This document shows, in pieces, positions 32,441 to 42,900 of a DNA stretch of 64,000 nt (its first letter is position 1; every line of letters begins with the position of its first letter). The notes under the pieces were generated by a model that worked only from the letters and a program-made list of their open reading frames with translations, did no database searches and was not told the DNA's origin. This stretch comes from Deltaproteobacteria bacterium (GTDB lineage: Bacteria > Myxococcota_A > UBA9042 > DTJE01), in assembly GCA_029547805.1 (NCBI GenBank), contig JAKPOP010000028.1:1-64000 (forward strand), given 5' to 3'. Position numbers and translations under genes: made by a program.

Positions 32441-33001
32441 TCAGAACCGGGCGACCGGAAGTTGCAGGACCCAGGAGCGTGGGAGGGCCGTCCGGCCCCG
32501 AAGGCCCCCGCTCGCCTCCGGTCGCAACCACTCCAGGCGCCGTTCCTGCCAGTCCCGGATCAGGGACCGCTCGGCCTCCGAGGGAGTCGCCATCACGGCA
32601 ACCCCCGGAACGAACAGCACGAATCCCGCCCCTCCCAGGGCCCCCCAGACCGCGATGGCCGGAAGGTGGTCATCGATCCCGAACCACAGGGGGGTCCCGA
32701 CCAGCACCGAGAGGAGCATGAAACTGACCCCCAGGCCCACCATCGCCCGGCCACCGGCCAGACGCTTCCGGGATGCCACGAGGTACTCGTCGGCCAGTTG
32801 CCGGAAGTCCCCGTCCCGCTCCAGGCGCTCCCGGACGAGGTCCGGATCGTCCTTGAGGAGGCGGATCACCTGCTGGACGGTGCGCCGGTCCAGACCCCGG
32901 GCGGCGTCTCGGGCCATTCCTGTTCCGGGGATCGCCAGCAGGACCCCCACCAGGACCCCTGCCACCCCCCGGCGAAGCCAGTCCGCAGCCGATCCCGTCA
33001 T
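32441..33001 (-). CDS. Membrane protein of unknown function
   Basis: The 186-residue product begins with an N-terminal hydrophobic segment (GVAGVLVGVLLAIPGTGMA, signal or anchor). A helical soluble stretch (DRRTVQQVIRLLKDDPDLV) and two transmembrane helices (about 95-118 and 128-150) follow, then an Arg-rich cytoplasmic tail. The start at 33001 has GGAGGA six bases upstream. The frame remains open for 140 further codons, but these overlap a plus-strand gene and have no support. No family is recognised. Confidence 0.6.
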   Translation of the reverse strand: MTGSAADWLRRGVAGVLVGVLLAIPGTGMARDAARGLDRRTVQQVIRLLKDDPDLVRERLERDGDFRQLADEYLVASRKRLAGGRAMVGLGVSFMLLSVLVGTPLWFGIDDHLPAIAVWGALGGAGFVLFVPGVAVMATPSEAERSLIRDWQERRLEWLRPEASGGLRGRTALPRSWVLQLPVARF

Positions 33002-33176
33002 GGCGACTCCTCCAGGGGTCCCCTCCGGCCCGATTCCCCGAGGCGAGGCCCGGGAACCCCGTCGTGTCCTGAGGTCGAGGCCAAGAATACCAGAACGGGA
33101 GGATCCCGGGACTCCTTCCGAAGGCCCTGGACCCGAAGATCGGATCGGAAACCCGATCCCGGGACCGGAGGGCCGC

Positions 33177-33204
33177 TTGCCCCGGATCCCCATTGCGATA
33201 GACT
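33177..33204 (+). promoter_or_regulatory. Possible promoter of TPR/beta-helix gene
   Basis: TTGCCC (33177-33182), a 16-bp spacer and TAGACT (33199-33204) lie in the 266-bp divergent gap. The leader would be about 57 nt. Confidence 0.35.
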
Positions 33205-33267
33205 TGCCCCACGATGCGGATGCCGAAGGGTCCCTGCCGGGACCCTGGACAGGAGCCAGGGGGAGAC

Positions 33268-34563
33268 ATGGGAGACCACCGTCGATCGGCAACCATCCTG
33301 CTGACCCTGTCCCTCGTGGCGGCCCCGGCCTGGCCCCAGACATCCAACCTCCAGAAGGCCGCCCGGTCCCTCTACGAGAAGGGGCGCGCCCGCTACGACG
33401 CCGGGGACTTCCAGGCCGCACAGGAACTCTTCGACCAGTCCCTGCGCCTCTACGCCACCCCCCATGCGCGCCTCTACCGGAGCGCGAGCCTGGCCCGAAC
33501 CGGGAACTGCCCCCTCGCCCTCGAGGGACTGGCCACCTTCTCGGTCACCGACCTCCCGCCGAAGGCCCGGGAGAAGGGCAGCCGCCTCCGAGAGGAGGTG
33601 CTGCGCCTCTGCCCGGCGGCCTCCCAGGAACCGCCGCCCCAGGTCCCGGCCGCCGAGGCATCCCCGGCTCCCGGTTCGACGGCCGGCGAGGCCGCGCCCA
33701 AGGAGCCGGTCTCCCAGGCGACCCCGGCCCTCCCGGAGGTCACCCGCGGAGCCCCCGAGGCCACTGCCCAGGGCCCCGAGGCCGCATCTCCGGAACCTCC
33801 CGCAACCTCCCGGAACCCGGGACGACCCCGGGGCTCGGCCACCGAGTTCCAGGTCGCCCGGGACGGCGGGGACTTCCCGGACCTGGCCCAGGCCGTCGCC
33901 CAGGCACCCGATGGGGCCCGCATCGTCCTGGGACCCGGACGGCATCGCCTGGAACACCCCCTGCGAATCACCCGCCCGGTGCACATCGTGGGCGCCGGGC
34001 CGGACCAGACCACCCTCGTCTGTGACGGGGAGGACTTCGTGCTGCGGTTCGAGGGGTCGGGGCCCTTCGCGCTGTCGGACCTCGCGGTCGAGCACGATGG
34101 GGTGCGTACCGCCGCGGTGATCCAGGTGCTGTCGGGCGAGGTGGATTTCCGGAGAATCCTGGCCACGGGGGCCATCCGCCACCCGGCGACCCGTCGGGGG
34201 GGCCAGGGCCTCCTGGTCGGCGGCGACGCCCGGGGGCAGGTCCTCTCGTCGGTCTTTCGCCGCAACGCCCTCCACGGCATCCAGGTGACCGGAAAGGCCG
34301 TGCTGCGCATCGAGGCCTGCCAGTGCCTCGAAAACGGCCAGACGGGCATCTCGTGGTTCGAGTCGGCCTCCGGGTCCGCCCGGGACAACGTGATGGAGAA
34401 GAACGATCGCTACGGCCTGGCCGTCGTCCCGCCGGCCCGTCCCCAGATCAGCGGCAATGTCTGCCGCGAGAACCGGAGGGGAGGACTCTACCTGGAGGAA
34501 CCCCTTCCCCTGGGGCCGGGAAACGACTGCCCCCTGTTCCAGCCCCGGAGGCCCGGGAAGTAG
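33268..34563 (+). CDS. Secreted TPR/right-handed beta-helix protein
   Basis: The 431-residue product has a signal peptide (TILLTLSLVAAPAWPQ). Residues 30-110 form a TPR-like pair (SLYEKGRARYDAGDFQAAQELF), followed by a Pro/Ala/Glu-rich linker (about 115-190). The C-terminal region (about 195-420) has the repeats of pectate-lyase-like beta-helices, such as DFPDLAQAVAQAPDGARIVL, VHIVGAGPDQTTLVC, NALHGIQVTGKAVLRIEAC and NGQTGISWF. Such domains often bind or cut carbohydrate, but no catalytic triad is evident. The ATG has GGGGGAG upstream. Confidence 0.8.
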   Translation: MGDHRRSATILLTLSLVAAPAWPQTSNLQKAARSLYEKGRARYDAGDFQAAQELFDQSLRLYATPHARLYRSASLARTGNCPLALEGLATFSVTDLPPKAREKGSRLREEVLRLCPAASQEPPPQVPAAEASPAPGSTAGEAAPKEPVSQATPALPEVTRGAPEATAQGPEAASPEPPATSRNPGRPRGSATEFQVARDGGDFPDLAQAVAQAPDGARIVLGPGRHRLEHPLRITRPVHIVGAGPDQTTLVCDGEDFVLRFEGSGPFALSDLAVEHDGVRTAAVIQVLSGEVDFRRILATGAIRHPATRRGGQGLLVGGDARGQVLSSVFRRNALHGIQVTGKAVLRIEACQCLENGQTGISWFESASGSARDNVMEKNDRYGLAVVPPARPQISGNVCRENRRGGLYLEEPLPLGPGNDCPLFQPRRPGK

Positions 34564-34588
34564 GCCCAGAGGACGGAGCACCGGGCCG

Positions 34589-36349
34589 TCAGAGTTCCCA
34601 GTCGTCGGTCGGAGACTCCCGGCCAGGAGGCCTCCGTTCCAGGCGGACCGACTGTTCGGACTGCTGCCGGGCCCCTTCCCAGTCGATCTCCAGGTCCAGC
34701 GGACGGAAGCCGCGCGCCTCGACCCGCAGGCGGTGGTGCTGGCCTGGCGACACCACGAGGTCCAGGGGCAGGACCCCCAGCACCGCGCCGTCCCCCTGGC
34801 GCCGGACCACCGCGCCGGCGGGGGTTCCGACGATCCGGACCGTGACCGGTTCCCGGGCGGGCTGGGACGGGCCTCCGGGGTCCTCCGGGGCCGACCTGGC
34901 GTCGGCCGGGGCCGGCGTCGCCGGGACGCCGACGTCCCTCCCGGCGTCCCCCGGAAGGTCCGCCGCCTCCCGGGGAACCGGGGCCCCGGCCAGGACCTCG
35001 TCCCCGGGCCCTCCGACCGACGCCGACCCGGCGTCCCCAAGCCACCACCAGGCCCCGGCGCCGGCCAGGGCCAGCGGGACCAGCAACCACCAGACCCGCC
35101 GCCGGGGGGTCCCGGGGACCGGCAGGTCTCCAACGGGGGTCGACGACGGTCTCTGTCCCCGGGACCGCGGCCCCTCGTTCCAGGAGGGCCCTCCGTCCTT
35201 CCGGACCGGGGCGACCGTGAGGTCTGGCGACAGGGTCCGGGTCCCCAGCAACGTCCCGGCCTCGTGGAAGGCCGGCCCCGGTCCCGAGGGGGGGGCCTGC
35301 ATCGCCCCGATGGGGGTCGTCGGGGAGTCGGCCGATGCCAGTTGCTCCAGGAAGGCCACGTCGGTCCCCCGGCGAGGAGTCGGAGCGACCTCCCCGGACC
35401 CCACCACCCCGAACCCGGATCCCCGGATCGTCGCGATGCGCCGGAGCACCTGTTCCGCGTCCCGAGGCCGGGTCTCGGGGTCCTTCCCCAGGAGGTCCAT
35501 CACCAGTTCCTCGAACTCCCGGGACAGCCCCTCGACCCGCAGTTCCGACAGACGTGGCGGGGGGTCGTGAAGGTGCTTCAACAGCAGTTGCATCGGGGTC
35601 CCGGAGGTGAAGGGAGGCACCCCCGCCGCCAGTTCGAAGAGCATCACGCCCAGGCTGTAGAGGTCCGACCGCCCGTCGACCTTCTCGCCCCGGGCCTGCT
35701 CCGGGCTCATGTAGGCCGGAGTCCCGATCGCCATGCCGGTGCGGGTCATCGTGTCCCCGGCCAGGTTTCGGGCGATGCCGAAATCGAGCACCTTCACGAA
35801 GTCAGGTGCCCCGAGCATCTGGAGCAGGAAGACGTTCTCGGGCTTCACGTCCCGATGCACGATGCCCTTCTGGTGCGCCTCCCCCAGCGACGAGGCCACC
35901 TGCTCGGCGATCCGCAGGAGCCGTTCCTCCGGGAACATGCCGACCCGCTGCATCTCGGTCCGGAGGGAGACGCCCTCCAGGTATTCCATCGCCAGGAACA
36001 TCTGGCCGTCCTCGCTCTGCCCGAAGTCGAAGACGCGGATCGTGTTCGGATGTTTCAGGCGACTGGCCGCCCGGGCCTCGCGGTAGAAGCGCTCGATGGC
36101 CTCGAGGTTCTGCCCTGCATCCCTCCGAAGCACCTTCAGGGCGACGATGGCGTCCATCGCCAGGTGGCGCGCCCGATAGACGGCACCCATGCCCCCCTGG
36201 CCCAGCAGCCCCAGCACCTCGTAGCGCTCCATGAAGACCCGGCCGACCAGGTCCTCCCCGCTCAGGGCCGCCTCGTCCACGGTCGTGATCCGGCATGTGG
36301 GACAGGTCCGGGCCTCGGTCCGGGTGCGACACTCGGGGCAGACACGCAT
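34589..36349 (-). CDS. Hanks-type Ser/Thr protein kinase with PEGA domain
   Basis: The 586-residue product begins with a zinc ribbon (C4, C7, C16, C19). The kinase domain (about 42-305) has the glycine loop LLGQGGMGAVYRA (48-60), K72, E91, the catalytic loop H165-R166-D167 (VHRDVKPEN) and D189-F-G, so it should be active. A disordered Pro-rich linker, one transmembrane helix (about 432-450, WWLLVPLALAGAGAWWW) and an extracytoplasmic PEGA domain (about 505-570, VVRRQGDGAVLGVLPL) follow. The zinc-ribbon/kinase/TM/PEGA order is typical of Myxococcota. TAAGAT 30 bp upstream may be a -10 box. Confidence 0.93.
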   Translation of the reverse strand: MRVCPECRTRTEARTCPTCRITTVDEAALSGEDLVGRVFMERYEVLGLLGQGGMGAVYRARHLAMDAIVALKVLRRDAGQNLEAIERFYREARAASRLKHPNTIRVFDFGQSEDGQMFLAMEYLEGVSLRTEMQRVGMFPEERLLRIAEQVASSLGEAHQKGIVHRDVKPENVFLLQMLGAPDFVKVLDFGIARNLAGDTMTRTGMAIGTPAYMSPEQARGEKVDGRSDLYSLGVMLFELAAGVPPFTSGTPMQLLLKHLHDPPPRLSELRVEGLSREFEELVMDLLGKDPETRPRDAEQVLRRIATIRGSGFGVVGSGEVAPTPRRGTDVAFLEQLASADSPTTPIGAMQAPPSGPGPAFHEAGTLLGTRTLSPDLTVAPVRKDGGPSWNEGPRSRGQRPSSTPVGDLPVPGTPRRRVWWLLVPLALAGAGAWWWLGDAGSASVGGPGDEVLAGAPVPREAADLPGDAGRDVGVPATPAPADARSAPEDPGGPSQPAREPVTVRIVGTPAGAVVRRQGDGAVLGVLPLDLVVSPGQHHRLRVEARGFRPLDLEIDWEGARQQSEQSVRLERRPPGRESPTDDWEL

Positions 36350-36436
36350 GCCGGTCCCATCCTCGGAGTCGGGCCTATCTTACCCCGGGACGGCTCCTAC
36401 GGGTCGGGTTTCGGGCAAGGTCCCGCGGATCACCGA

Positions 36437-36466
36437 TTGTCAGCCGGCCCCGCCTCGCTCTACGAT
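36437..36466 (+). promoter_or_regulatory. Predicted promoter of galM
   Basis: TTGTCA (36437-36442, 5/6), an 18-bp spacer and TACGAT (36461-36466, 4/6) lie 30 bp before the ATG. The leader would be about 24 nt and contain the GGAGG site. Confidence 0.5.
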
Positions 36467-36496
36467 GCCCACGCCTTGACTCCCGACGGAGGAACG

Positions 36497-37648
36497 ATGC
36501 GGGTTCAACTGCGGTCTTGCCCGTGGATGCTCGCCCTGGTGCTGATGATCGCCTGCGCCACGACCCGCCCGGGGCCCGGCGACGCCCCGCCCCGGGAAGG
36601 CCCCGTGACCGTCCGTTCATCCCCCTTCGGGACCCTGCCCGACGGGACCGAAATCATCCGCTACACCCTCCGGAACCCCCACGGCATGACGGCCCGGATC
36701 ATCACCTACGGCGCCACGCTGACGGAGTTGTGGGTGCCCGACCGCGACGGCGTGTTGGGGGACGTCGTGCTGGGATTCGACGACCTGGAGGGATACCGTA
36801 CCCGGAGTCCCTACTTCGGGGCCATCGTGGGCCGGGTCGCGAACCGGATCGCCGGGGGACGATTCCGGCTCGATGGCGTGGAGTATCGCCTCGCGACCAA
36901 CAATGGACCGAACTTCCTCCACGGGGGACAGCGGGGATTCGACAAGGTGGTGTGGTCCGCCCGGACGGCCACCGGGGAACACGACGCCTCGGTGCGCCTC
37001 ACCTACGTCAGTCCCGACGGCGAGGAGGGCTTCCCGGGCACCCTGACCGTCCAGGTGGTCTATACCCTGACCGACGATGACGTGCTGCGACTGGACTACA
37101 CGGCCACGACGGACCGGCCGACCCCCGTGAACCTGAGCAACCACACCTACTGGAACCTCCGGGGCGAGGGGGACATCCTGGGCCACGTCCTCTGGATGGA
37201 TGCGGACGCCTACACCCCCGTGGACGAGACGCTGATCCCGACGGGCCAGATCGCCCCCGTGCGTGGAACCCCGATGGACTTCACGACCCCGACGCCGGTC
37301 GGGGCCCGGATCGATCAGGTCCCCGGAATCCCGGTGGGCTACGACCACAACTTCGTGCTGCGGAGCGGTGGTGGGAGACTGGCCCTGGCCTTGCGCCTGT
37401 CCGAGCCGACGACGGGCCGCTTGATGGAGATGTGGACCACCGAGCCCGGGATCCAGTTCTACAGCGGCAACTTCCTGGACGGGACCCTGGTGGGCAAGCG
37501 CGGAATCCCCTATCCCTTCCACGGGGCGATCGTGCTCGAGGCCCAGCACTTCCCCGACTCGGTGAACCAGCCCGGGTTCCCCTCGATCGTCCTCCGGCCG
37601 GGGCAGACCTACACCCAGACCACGCTCTACCGATTCACGGCGAAGTGA
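36497..37648 (+). CDS. galM: Aldose 1-epimerase, exported lipoprotein form
   Basis: GalM interconverts alpha and beta anomers of hexoses. The 383-residue product has an N-terminal export signal ending LVLMIAC at residue 20, which looks like a lipobox, though Met at -3 is unusual. The family core has YGATLTELWVPDRDG, NNGPNFLHGGQRGFD (first catalytic His), VNLSNHTYWNLRG (second His) and VLEAQHFPDSVNQPG (catalytic Glu). Export suggests it acts on sugars in the periplasm or at the surface, consistent with the glycoside hydrolase gene that converges on it 20 bp away. Confidence 0.93.
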   Translation: MRVQLRSCPWMLALVLMIACATTRPGPGDAPPREGPVTVRSSPFGTLPDGTEIIRYTLRNPHGMTARIITYGATLTELWVPDRDGVLGDVVLGFDDLEGYRTRSPYFGAIVGRVANRIAGGRFRLDGVEYRLATNNGPNFLHGGQRGFDKVVWSARTATGEHDASVRLTYVSPDGEEGFPGTLTVQVVYTLTDDDVLRLDYTATTDRPTPVNLSNHTYWNLRGEGDILGHVLWMDADAYTPVDETLIPTGQIAPVRGTPMDFTTPTPVGARIDQVPGIPVGYDHNFVLRSGGGRLALALRLSEPTTGRLMEMWTTEPGIQFYSGNFLDGTLVGKRGIPYPFHGAIVLEAQHFPDSVNQPGFPSIVLRPGQTYTQTTLYRFTAK

Positions 37649-37667
37649 CATCCTCCGAACGACCCGG

Positions 37668-39860
37668 CTACCGGCTGACGACCTGATCCCCCTGGATGAA
37701 GTAGCGCCACCCGGTGCGGGAAGCACCGTCCTGGGGACGTCGGATCGTGACCACGTGCTCGAACCCCGGGTCGTCCACGTCGGGATGGTGGTAGAGGATC
37801 TGCCGCTCGGGGTCCCACTGGCAACGGCCGTCGCTGACCCAGACGAAGAATCCGTCGGGATACTGGAGCCGAGGCACGAACACCTCGGTGGGTGCCAGGG
37901 TCGCCCGCCCCCGATAGACCAGCTCGAACTCGCCGTAGGCAGGCACCTCGCCCTTGTCGGGGTCGAAGTAGTGCACATCGGACCAGTAGTGCATCGACAC
38001 CAGCCGACCGGCCAGTGCGTTCGGGTGCGGCCGGTGCCAGCCGTCCACGCCGCGCCAGTTCCCGTCGGGGTCGATGATCGACAGGTCCTCGTGGTTCCAC
38101 AGGTCCCCCCACTCCCAGTCGTTCTCCGGGTTGTAGTTCCAGAGCAGGCGGCTCACGCCGATGCGGTCCAGGGCCTCGAAGTAGTTGTTCAGCAGCATCG
38201 TCGTGACGATGTAGTCCTGGGCCCGGGCGACCTCGATCCCGTTGAAGTCGAAGAACATCCCGAACTCGCCGAAGACCGCCGGCATGTTCCCCAGGGAGTG
38301 CCTGGCCGGGGCCAGGACCTGCTCGATGGCCGGCTGGTAGTCCCGGAACCGGACCTCCTCGGGACGGAAGGACCGGGGCGTCCGCACGAACGACGGGTAG
38401 GGATACATGTCGGGATACCAGTGCGGTGCGAAGACCACCAGGTCCGATCGCGGCAGGTTCGGGGCCTTCATGGACTGGTCCCACATCCCCTGGGTCAGGC
38501 TGTCGACCCCTCCCAGGAAGGTCTGGATGGAGAGGACGGGCTCGATCCAGATCATCGCGTCGGGGTCCGCCTGCTGGATGACCGTCCCCATCCGCTCCCA
38601 GAAGGGGCGCATGTGGGTCTCCTCGAAGGCGATGTTCACCGAGAGGGCGGCCCCGAGGTCCAGGGTGTCCAGTCCCCAGGCGTGCAGCGTCCGGGGGTCC
38701 GTGTCCGGAGGCAGGACGCGGAAACCGACCAGCAGGTCGTAGAACCGCGCCCCCTGGTCCTTGCCCAGGACTCCCTGGAGCAACCCTCTGGCCCCCTCGA
38801 TCGCACCGGCCTGCACCGCCGCGGCCACCGCCGCCAGGACCAGGAAGTTCCCGTTGGGTTCGTTGTGCACGTCGTAGCCCGCCACGTTGGGCAGGTCCGC
38901 CACGGCCAGGGCCAGGGCCCGCCAGGCCTCGGCGAAGGCGTCCTGCAGGTAGTCCTGGACGTTCTTTCCGTCACGGGTCACCCCGGGAAACAGGGTCCGG
39001 CCCGCGAAGAAACTCCCGAAGCACCGGGCCATGTCGATGGAGAGGGCCGCCGAGAGGCCCCAGGAGGACAGGGGCAGGAAGTCCGACGTCTCCTCGATCG
39101 CAAAGGGCCCTGGCAGGTGGTCCTGGAAATACTGCAGAAACTCCGGGGAGAGGGGAGCGTCGGTGCTGCCGGTCAGCATGCGGACCGCCTCGACGAAGGC
39201 CGTGACATCCCCGGTCCTGAGGCCGCTGACGAGGCGGGGAATGCCCCAGCCCGGGGAGGACAGGTCGCGCTCGGGCAGCGCGGCCTCCACGGCCCACCGG
39301 GGGGCTCCGTTCCCCGACACCACGTCATCGTATGGCGGCAGGAGGGCCGCCAGCGTGTTCTCCAGGGACCCCGGGACCCCGACCGTGGGGTGCTGGTTGT
39401 AGCGGGCCCGCAGGAAACGGCTGAAGTCGTCCTGGTGCATCTCCAGCAGGACCCGGATGCCATGCCGACCGGCGGCCTTCACGATCTCCCGCAGGTAGTC
39501 CACGTAGGCCGTGTCCACGGTGTCGGGACCGGTGGGCTGCAACCCCTCCCAGAGGATCAGCAAGCGGATGGTGTTGAACCCCATCGACTGCATGGTTGCG
39601 AAGTGCCAGTCCGCCTGGTCCAGCGGAAAGGGGCGGCCGACGTAGGACGGGACGCCCCGGGCGTCGATGGACACCGGGACCTTGTCGGCACCGCTGGTGT
39701 TGATCCCGTTCAGGAAGACGTAGCGGCCATCGCCGTCCTTGAGATGATTCCGCTCGGTCGTGAGGGGAGTCGGGGGGTAGGGAACCGGGACCGGTGCCCC
39801 TCCGCCACACGCAACGAGACCCATCGCCCCCACCAGGACTCCCAGCACTGCCCGTCGCAC
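37668..39860 (-). CDS. GH5 glycoside hydrolase lipoprotein, endoglycoceramidase-like
   Basis: The 730-residue product begins MRRAVLGVLVGAMGLVACGG, a clear lipoprotein signal. The GTG at 39860 is preferred because GAGGAGGGA precedes it; an upstream GTG (39887) would spoil the signal. GH5 features are GFNTIRLLILWEGLQP, LEMHQDDFSRFL, the acid/base Glu in VAGYDVHNEPNG and the nucleophile Glu in AVFGEFGMFF. The 'HQDxxSR' motif is characteristic of endoglycoceramidases and related GH5 enzymes that cut the glycan-lipid bond of glycosphingolipids or steryl glucosides. Family length is usually about 450-500 residues. Here an insertion (about 165-260) and a C-terminal beta domain are extra. Confidence 0.85.
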   Translation of the reverse strand: MRRAVLGVLVGAMGLVACGGGAPVPVPYPPTPLTTERNHLKDGDGRYVFLNGINTSGADKVPVSIDARGVPSYVGRPFPLDQADWHFATMQSMGFNTIRLLILWEGLQPTGPDTVDTAYVDYLREIVKAAGRHGIRVLLEMHQDDFSRFLRARYNQHPTVGVPGSLENTLAALLPPYDDVVSGNGAPRWAVEAALPERDLSSPGWGIPRLVSGLRTGDVTAFVEAVRMLTGSTDAPLSPEFLQYFQDHLPGPFAIEETSDFLPLSSWGLSAALSIDMARCFGSFFAGRTLFPGVTRDGKNVQDYLQDAFAEAWRALALAVADLPNVAGYDVHNEPNGNFLVLAAVAAAVQAGAIEGARGLLQGVLGKDQGARFYDLLVGFRVLPPDTDPRTLHAWGLDTLDLGAALSVNIAFEETHMRPFWERMGTVIQQADPDAMIWIEPVLSIQTFLGGVDSLTQGMWDQSMKAPNLPRSDLVVFAPHWYPDMYPYPSFVRTPRSFRPEEVRFRDYQPAIEQVLAPARHSLGNMPAVFGEFGMFFDFNGIEVARAQDYIVTTMLLNNYFEALDRIGVSRLLWNYNPENDWEWGDLWNHEDLSIIDPDGNWRGVDGWHRPHPNALAGRLVSMHYWSDVHYFDPDKGEVPAYGEFELVYRGRATLAPTEVFVPRLQYPDGFFVWVSDGRCQWDPERQILYHHPDVDDPGFEHVVTIRRPQDGASRTGWRYFIQGDQVVSR

Positions 39861-39948
39861 GACTCCCTCCTCGGCATTCCCGTGCACCGGGCCGAGTATC
39901 GGTCACCCACCGGAAGACCGGAACAGGAAAAGCCCCCCGGGACCCCCA

Positions 39949-42900
39949 TCAGGGGTTCGGCAGTGGAACGGACCTCGCCCGGTCCCAGGCCATGGCGTCG
40001 AGGCCGATGGTGCCGGTCAGGGACGCGGGAAAGGCGGGGTCTTCCACCTCGACGAGCCGGGCCTCGACGGCCTGGAGCCGCTCCAGGGCCACGGACCGGG
40101 CCTCGGGGGTGCAGGCGGTGCACTGTCGGACGAAGTCCCGCAGGGCCTCCCGTCCCCGGCGAAGGTGGTCCCGCTCCCGGTCCCGATAGCGGACCAGCCT
40201 CTCCTGGTACCAGTCCGAGGAGAGCACCCGCTCCCGGTCGAAGAGGCCCCGGAAGGAGGGGTCCTGCCACTCCTCCTGGGAGAACCGGCCTGCCGCGAGG
40301 AGGTCCAGCAGGGCCCGCAGCGGGGGAATCGCCCCCTCGGCGCTGCCGTCCTGAAACCACTGCCGCGCGACCTGCTGCTGCATCTCCACGATGTGCCAGA
40401 CCCCGTCCGCGAAGTGGTCCAGGTCCTGCTTCTCGGGCCGCAGGACCTCTTCGGGAAAGACCGCCGTGGGATTGTCGAAGAGGCGCCCCAGGACCTCGGC
40501 CGCGAAGAGGGCCGTGATCCTCCACCCCAGTCGGCTCGCCGGAACCACCCGCCCCCGATGCTCGAAATCCTGCAGGGGTTCCAGGTACCCCCGGGCAATC
40601 ATCCGGCGAGGATCCTGCTCCTCCGGGTCCATCCGGCACCACAGTTCCGGGATGAGCAGGGAGAGGTCGTGATCGACCCGATAGCGGGGACCGACGAATC
40701 CGGCGGCCGTCGTGAACCCGCCATGACCGGTCAGGATCCAGGACAGCAAGGCATTGTTCATGTCCGCGACGGGGGGCAGGGCGTTGAAGGGGCCCGTGGT
40801 CAAGGCCCCCTCGCTGCCGGCGCCGGTCGTCGAGGGACTCTTGCCCGACAGAGAGCACAGGAAGTCCGCAAACAGCTCCGGGAGCTCCTGGTAGTGGATC
40901 GGTCCGTAGACGGCCAGCGGCCGGATGGCACTCCCGGGCTCTCGGGGATTCAGTCGCCGACCGGGCAGAATGGCCCCCACGGGATGCAGCACCGGCTCGG
41001 GCCAGGGGATGCGCCGGGCCAGTCGAGGTCCCAGGTCTGCCAGGAGCCGTGTCAAGGGGTCCCGATGGCTGGGGTCCGGCTGGAGGTACCGGGGATTCTG
41101 GGAGGGGCGGCCATCGACGACCCGGGGACGGTCGCTGGCAACGAACCACTCGAATCGGTCCTCCCGGGCCGTCTCCCGCACCCACTGCTGCATCGGCAGC
41201 GTGTAGCGGTCCAAGTCCACGACCCGATCGGCCATCTCCCGGGCCTCCTGGATCGGCAATGGCTCGAAATTGCTGATGAAGTTCCCGGGGCGGGCCAGGT
41301 CGCGCTCGGCCTGACGGTCCACTCCCCGGTGGATCGCATCATCGGGACGCTGGAAGAAGTGTCGCTCCAGATTGTGGCAGAACTTCACCGAGAGGCCAGG
41401 AAGTCCCCGGGGCAGATGGTTCGCGCAACGGGAGGCCGGCAGCGTGACGCTCGCGGTGATGTCGTCCTCCAGCTGCACCTTCCGGGCAGGCATCACGTCC
41501 TGGCGCATCTTGAAGACCCACCGGCGCCCCTCCGGGGTGAATCCCACCCGGAGGTAGGTCCCCAGGAGGGGCCTTCCCTCGAACAGGAAGAGATTGCCCG
41601 TGGTGCCGTTCATCACGTCCACGCCGAAGTGGGACTCCCAGTCCTCGCCCCAGTCGGGCAGGTAGAACCGTTTCACGAGGTAGACCAGGGCCTTGATCCG
41701 CTCCGGGATCCCCCGGATCCAGGCGTTGTACTCGTCCGTGTACTCTGGCGACGGAGACAGCAGCGCGATGACGCTCCCCAGGGAGCGGTCCAGCGACAAG
41801 AGGGGCCGACTGGCGGCTCCGGACCGACGCGCCGGGTCCCGAAAGCGGTCGCCATAGCACCGCCCGATGATCTCCCGGACCCGGGCCAGGTCCGCCTCGT
41901 AGTCCCCCACGACGACCGGGGCGAAATGACACTGGTTCCAGAGGGACTTCGAGATCTCGGACTTGCCTCCCCCCGAGACCGTGCAGGGCTTGTGGCAGAA
42001 GAGGCCCTCGGCGGCGGTCCCGATCAGGCGCCAGGCCCCGGACCCCCGGTGTCGCTCCATGTGGACCCGATATCCCGAGGGGTGGACATAGACCTCGTCG
42101 GGGCGCAGGGGAATCACCCGCTCCTCTCCCGCCACCTGGAAGCGGGCCGCCTGGTCCTCGAGGCCCAGCACCGCATCCTCGGGCAGGAGCACCACCGCCG
42201 GGTGGTCCCGGAGCCGGGCATGCCCCTCCGGTTGCCGGACCGCCCGGTCCCCCAGCAGCGTCAGGGCCTCCTCCAGCGTGTGTCCCCCCCCGCGCAACGA
42301 CAGGTCCGGCACGAAGCGTGTCCCGTGGTTGTACGCCGGAAAGACCAGGGCCCCGCCGGCGTGTTCCTCCTCCACGAGCCCCGCCAGGTTCGCCGCGAAG
42401 GAGACCTGGCTCTTGACCTCCTTCTTCGCGTATCCGAAGTAGCTGTCCGCAATCAACGTCACGATGCATCCCCGGGGCCCCCGCAAGGTGACCTTGAAGG
42501 GACGGCCGTCGTTGTAGCGTTCCTCGGGGTCCGCCCAGCACATCCCGTCCCGCCGCTGCCGCTCCGAGGCCTCCTCGATCCGGGGCAGTCCCAGGTCCCG
42601 CTTCCGCAGTCCCGAGAGGTGGGGAGCCAGCACCACCAACCCACTGTGACCCGTCCACCCCAGGGGGTCCAGGGCCGCGTCGTTGATGGCGATCCAGGGG
42701 TCTCCGGCATTGCCGAAGATGTGCTCCAGGAAGTCCAGGCTCGCCACCAGGGACCCCGGGGCCAGGACGTGGACCTCCATCGTCCGTTCCGGGCAGCACC
42801 CGGGAACCGCCGGCTGGACCACCGGGCGGAGGTAGAGCGACACGAACACCCGGGCCGGGGGCTCCTCGCCTGCGGTGAAGGGCAGTTCCAGCCGTTCCGT

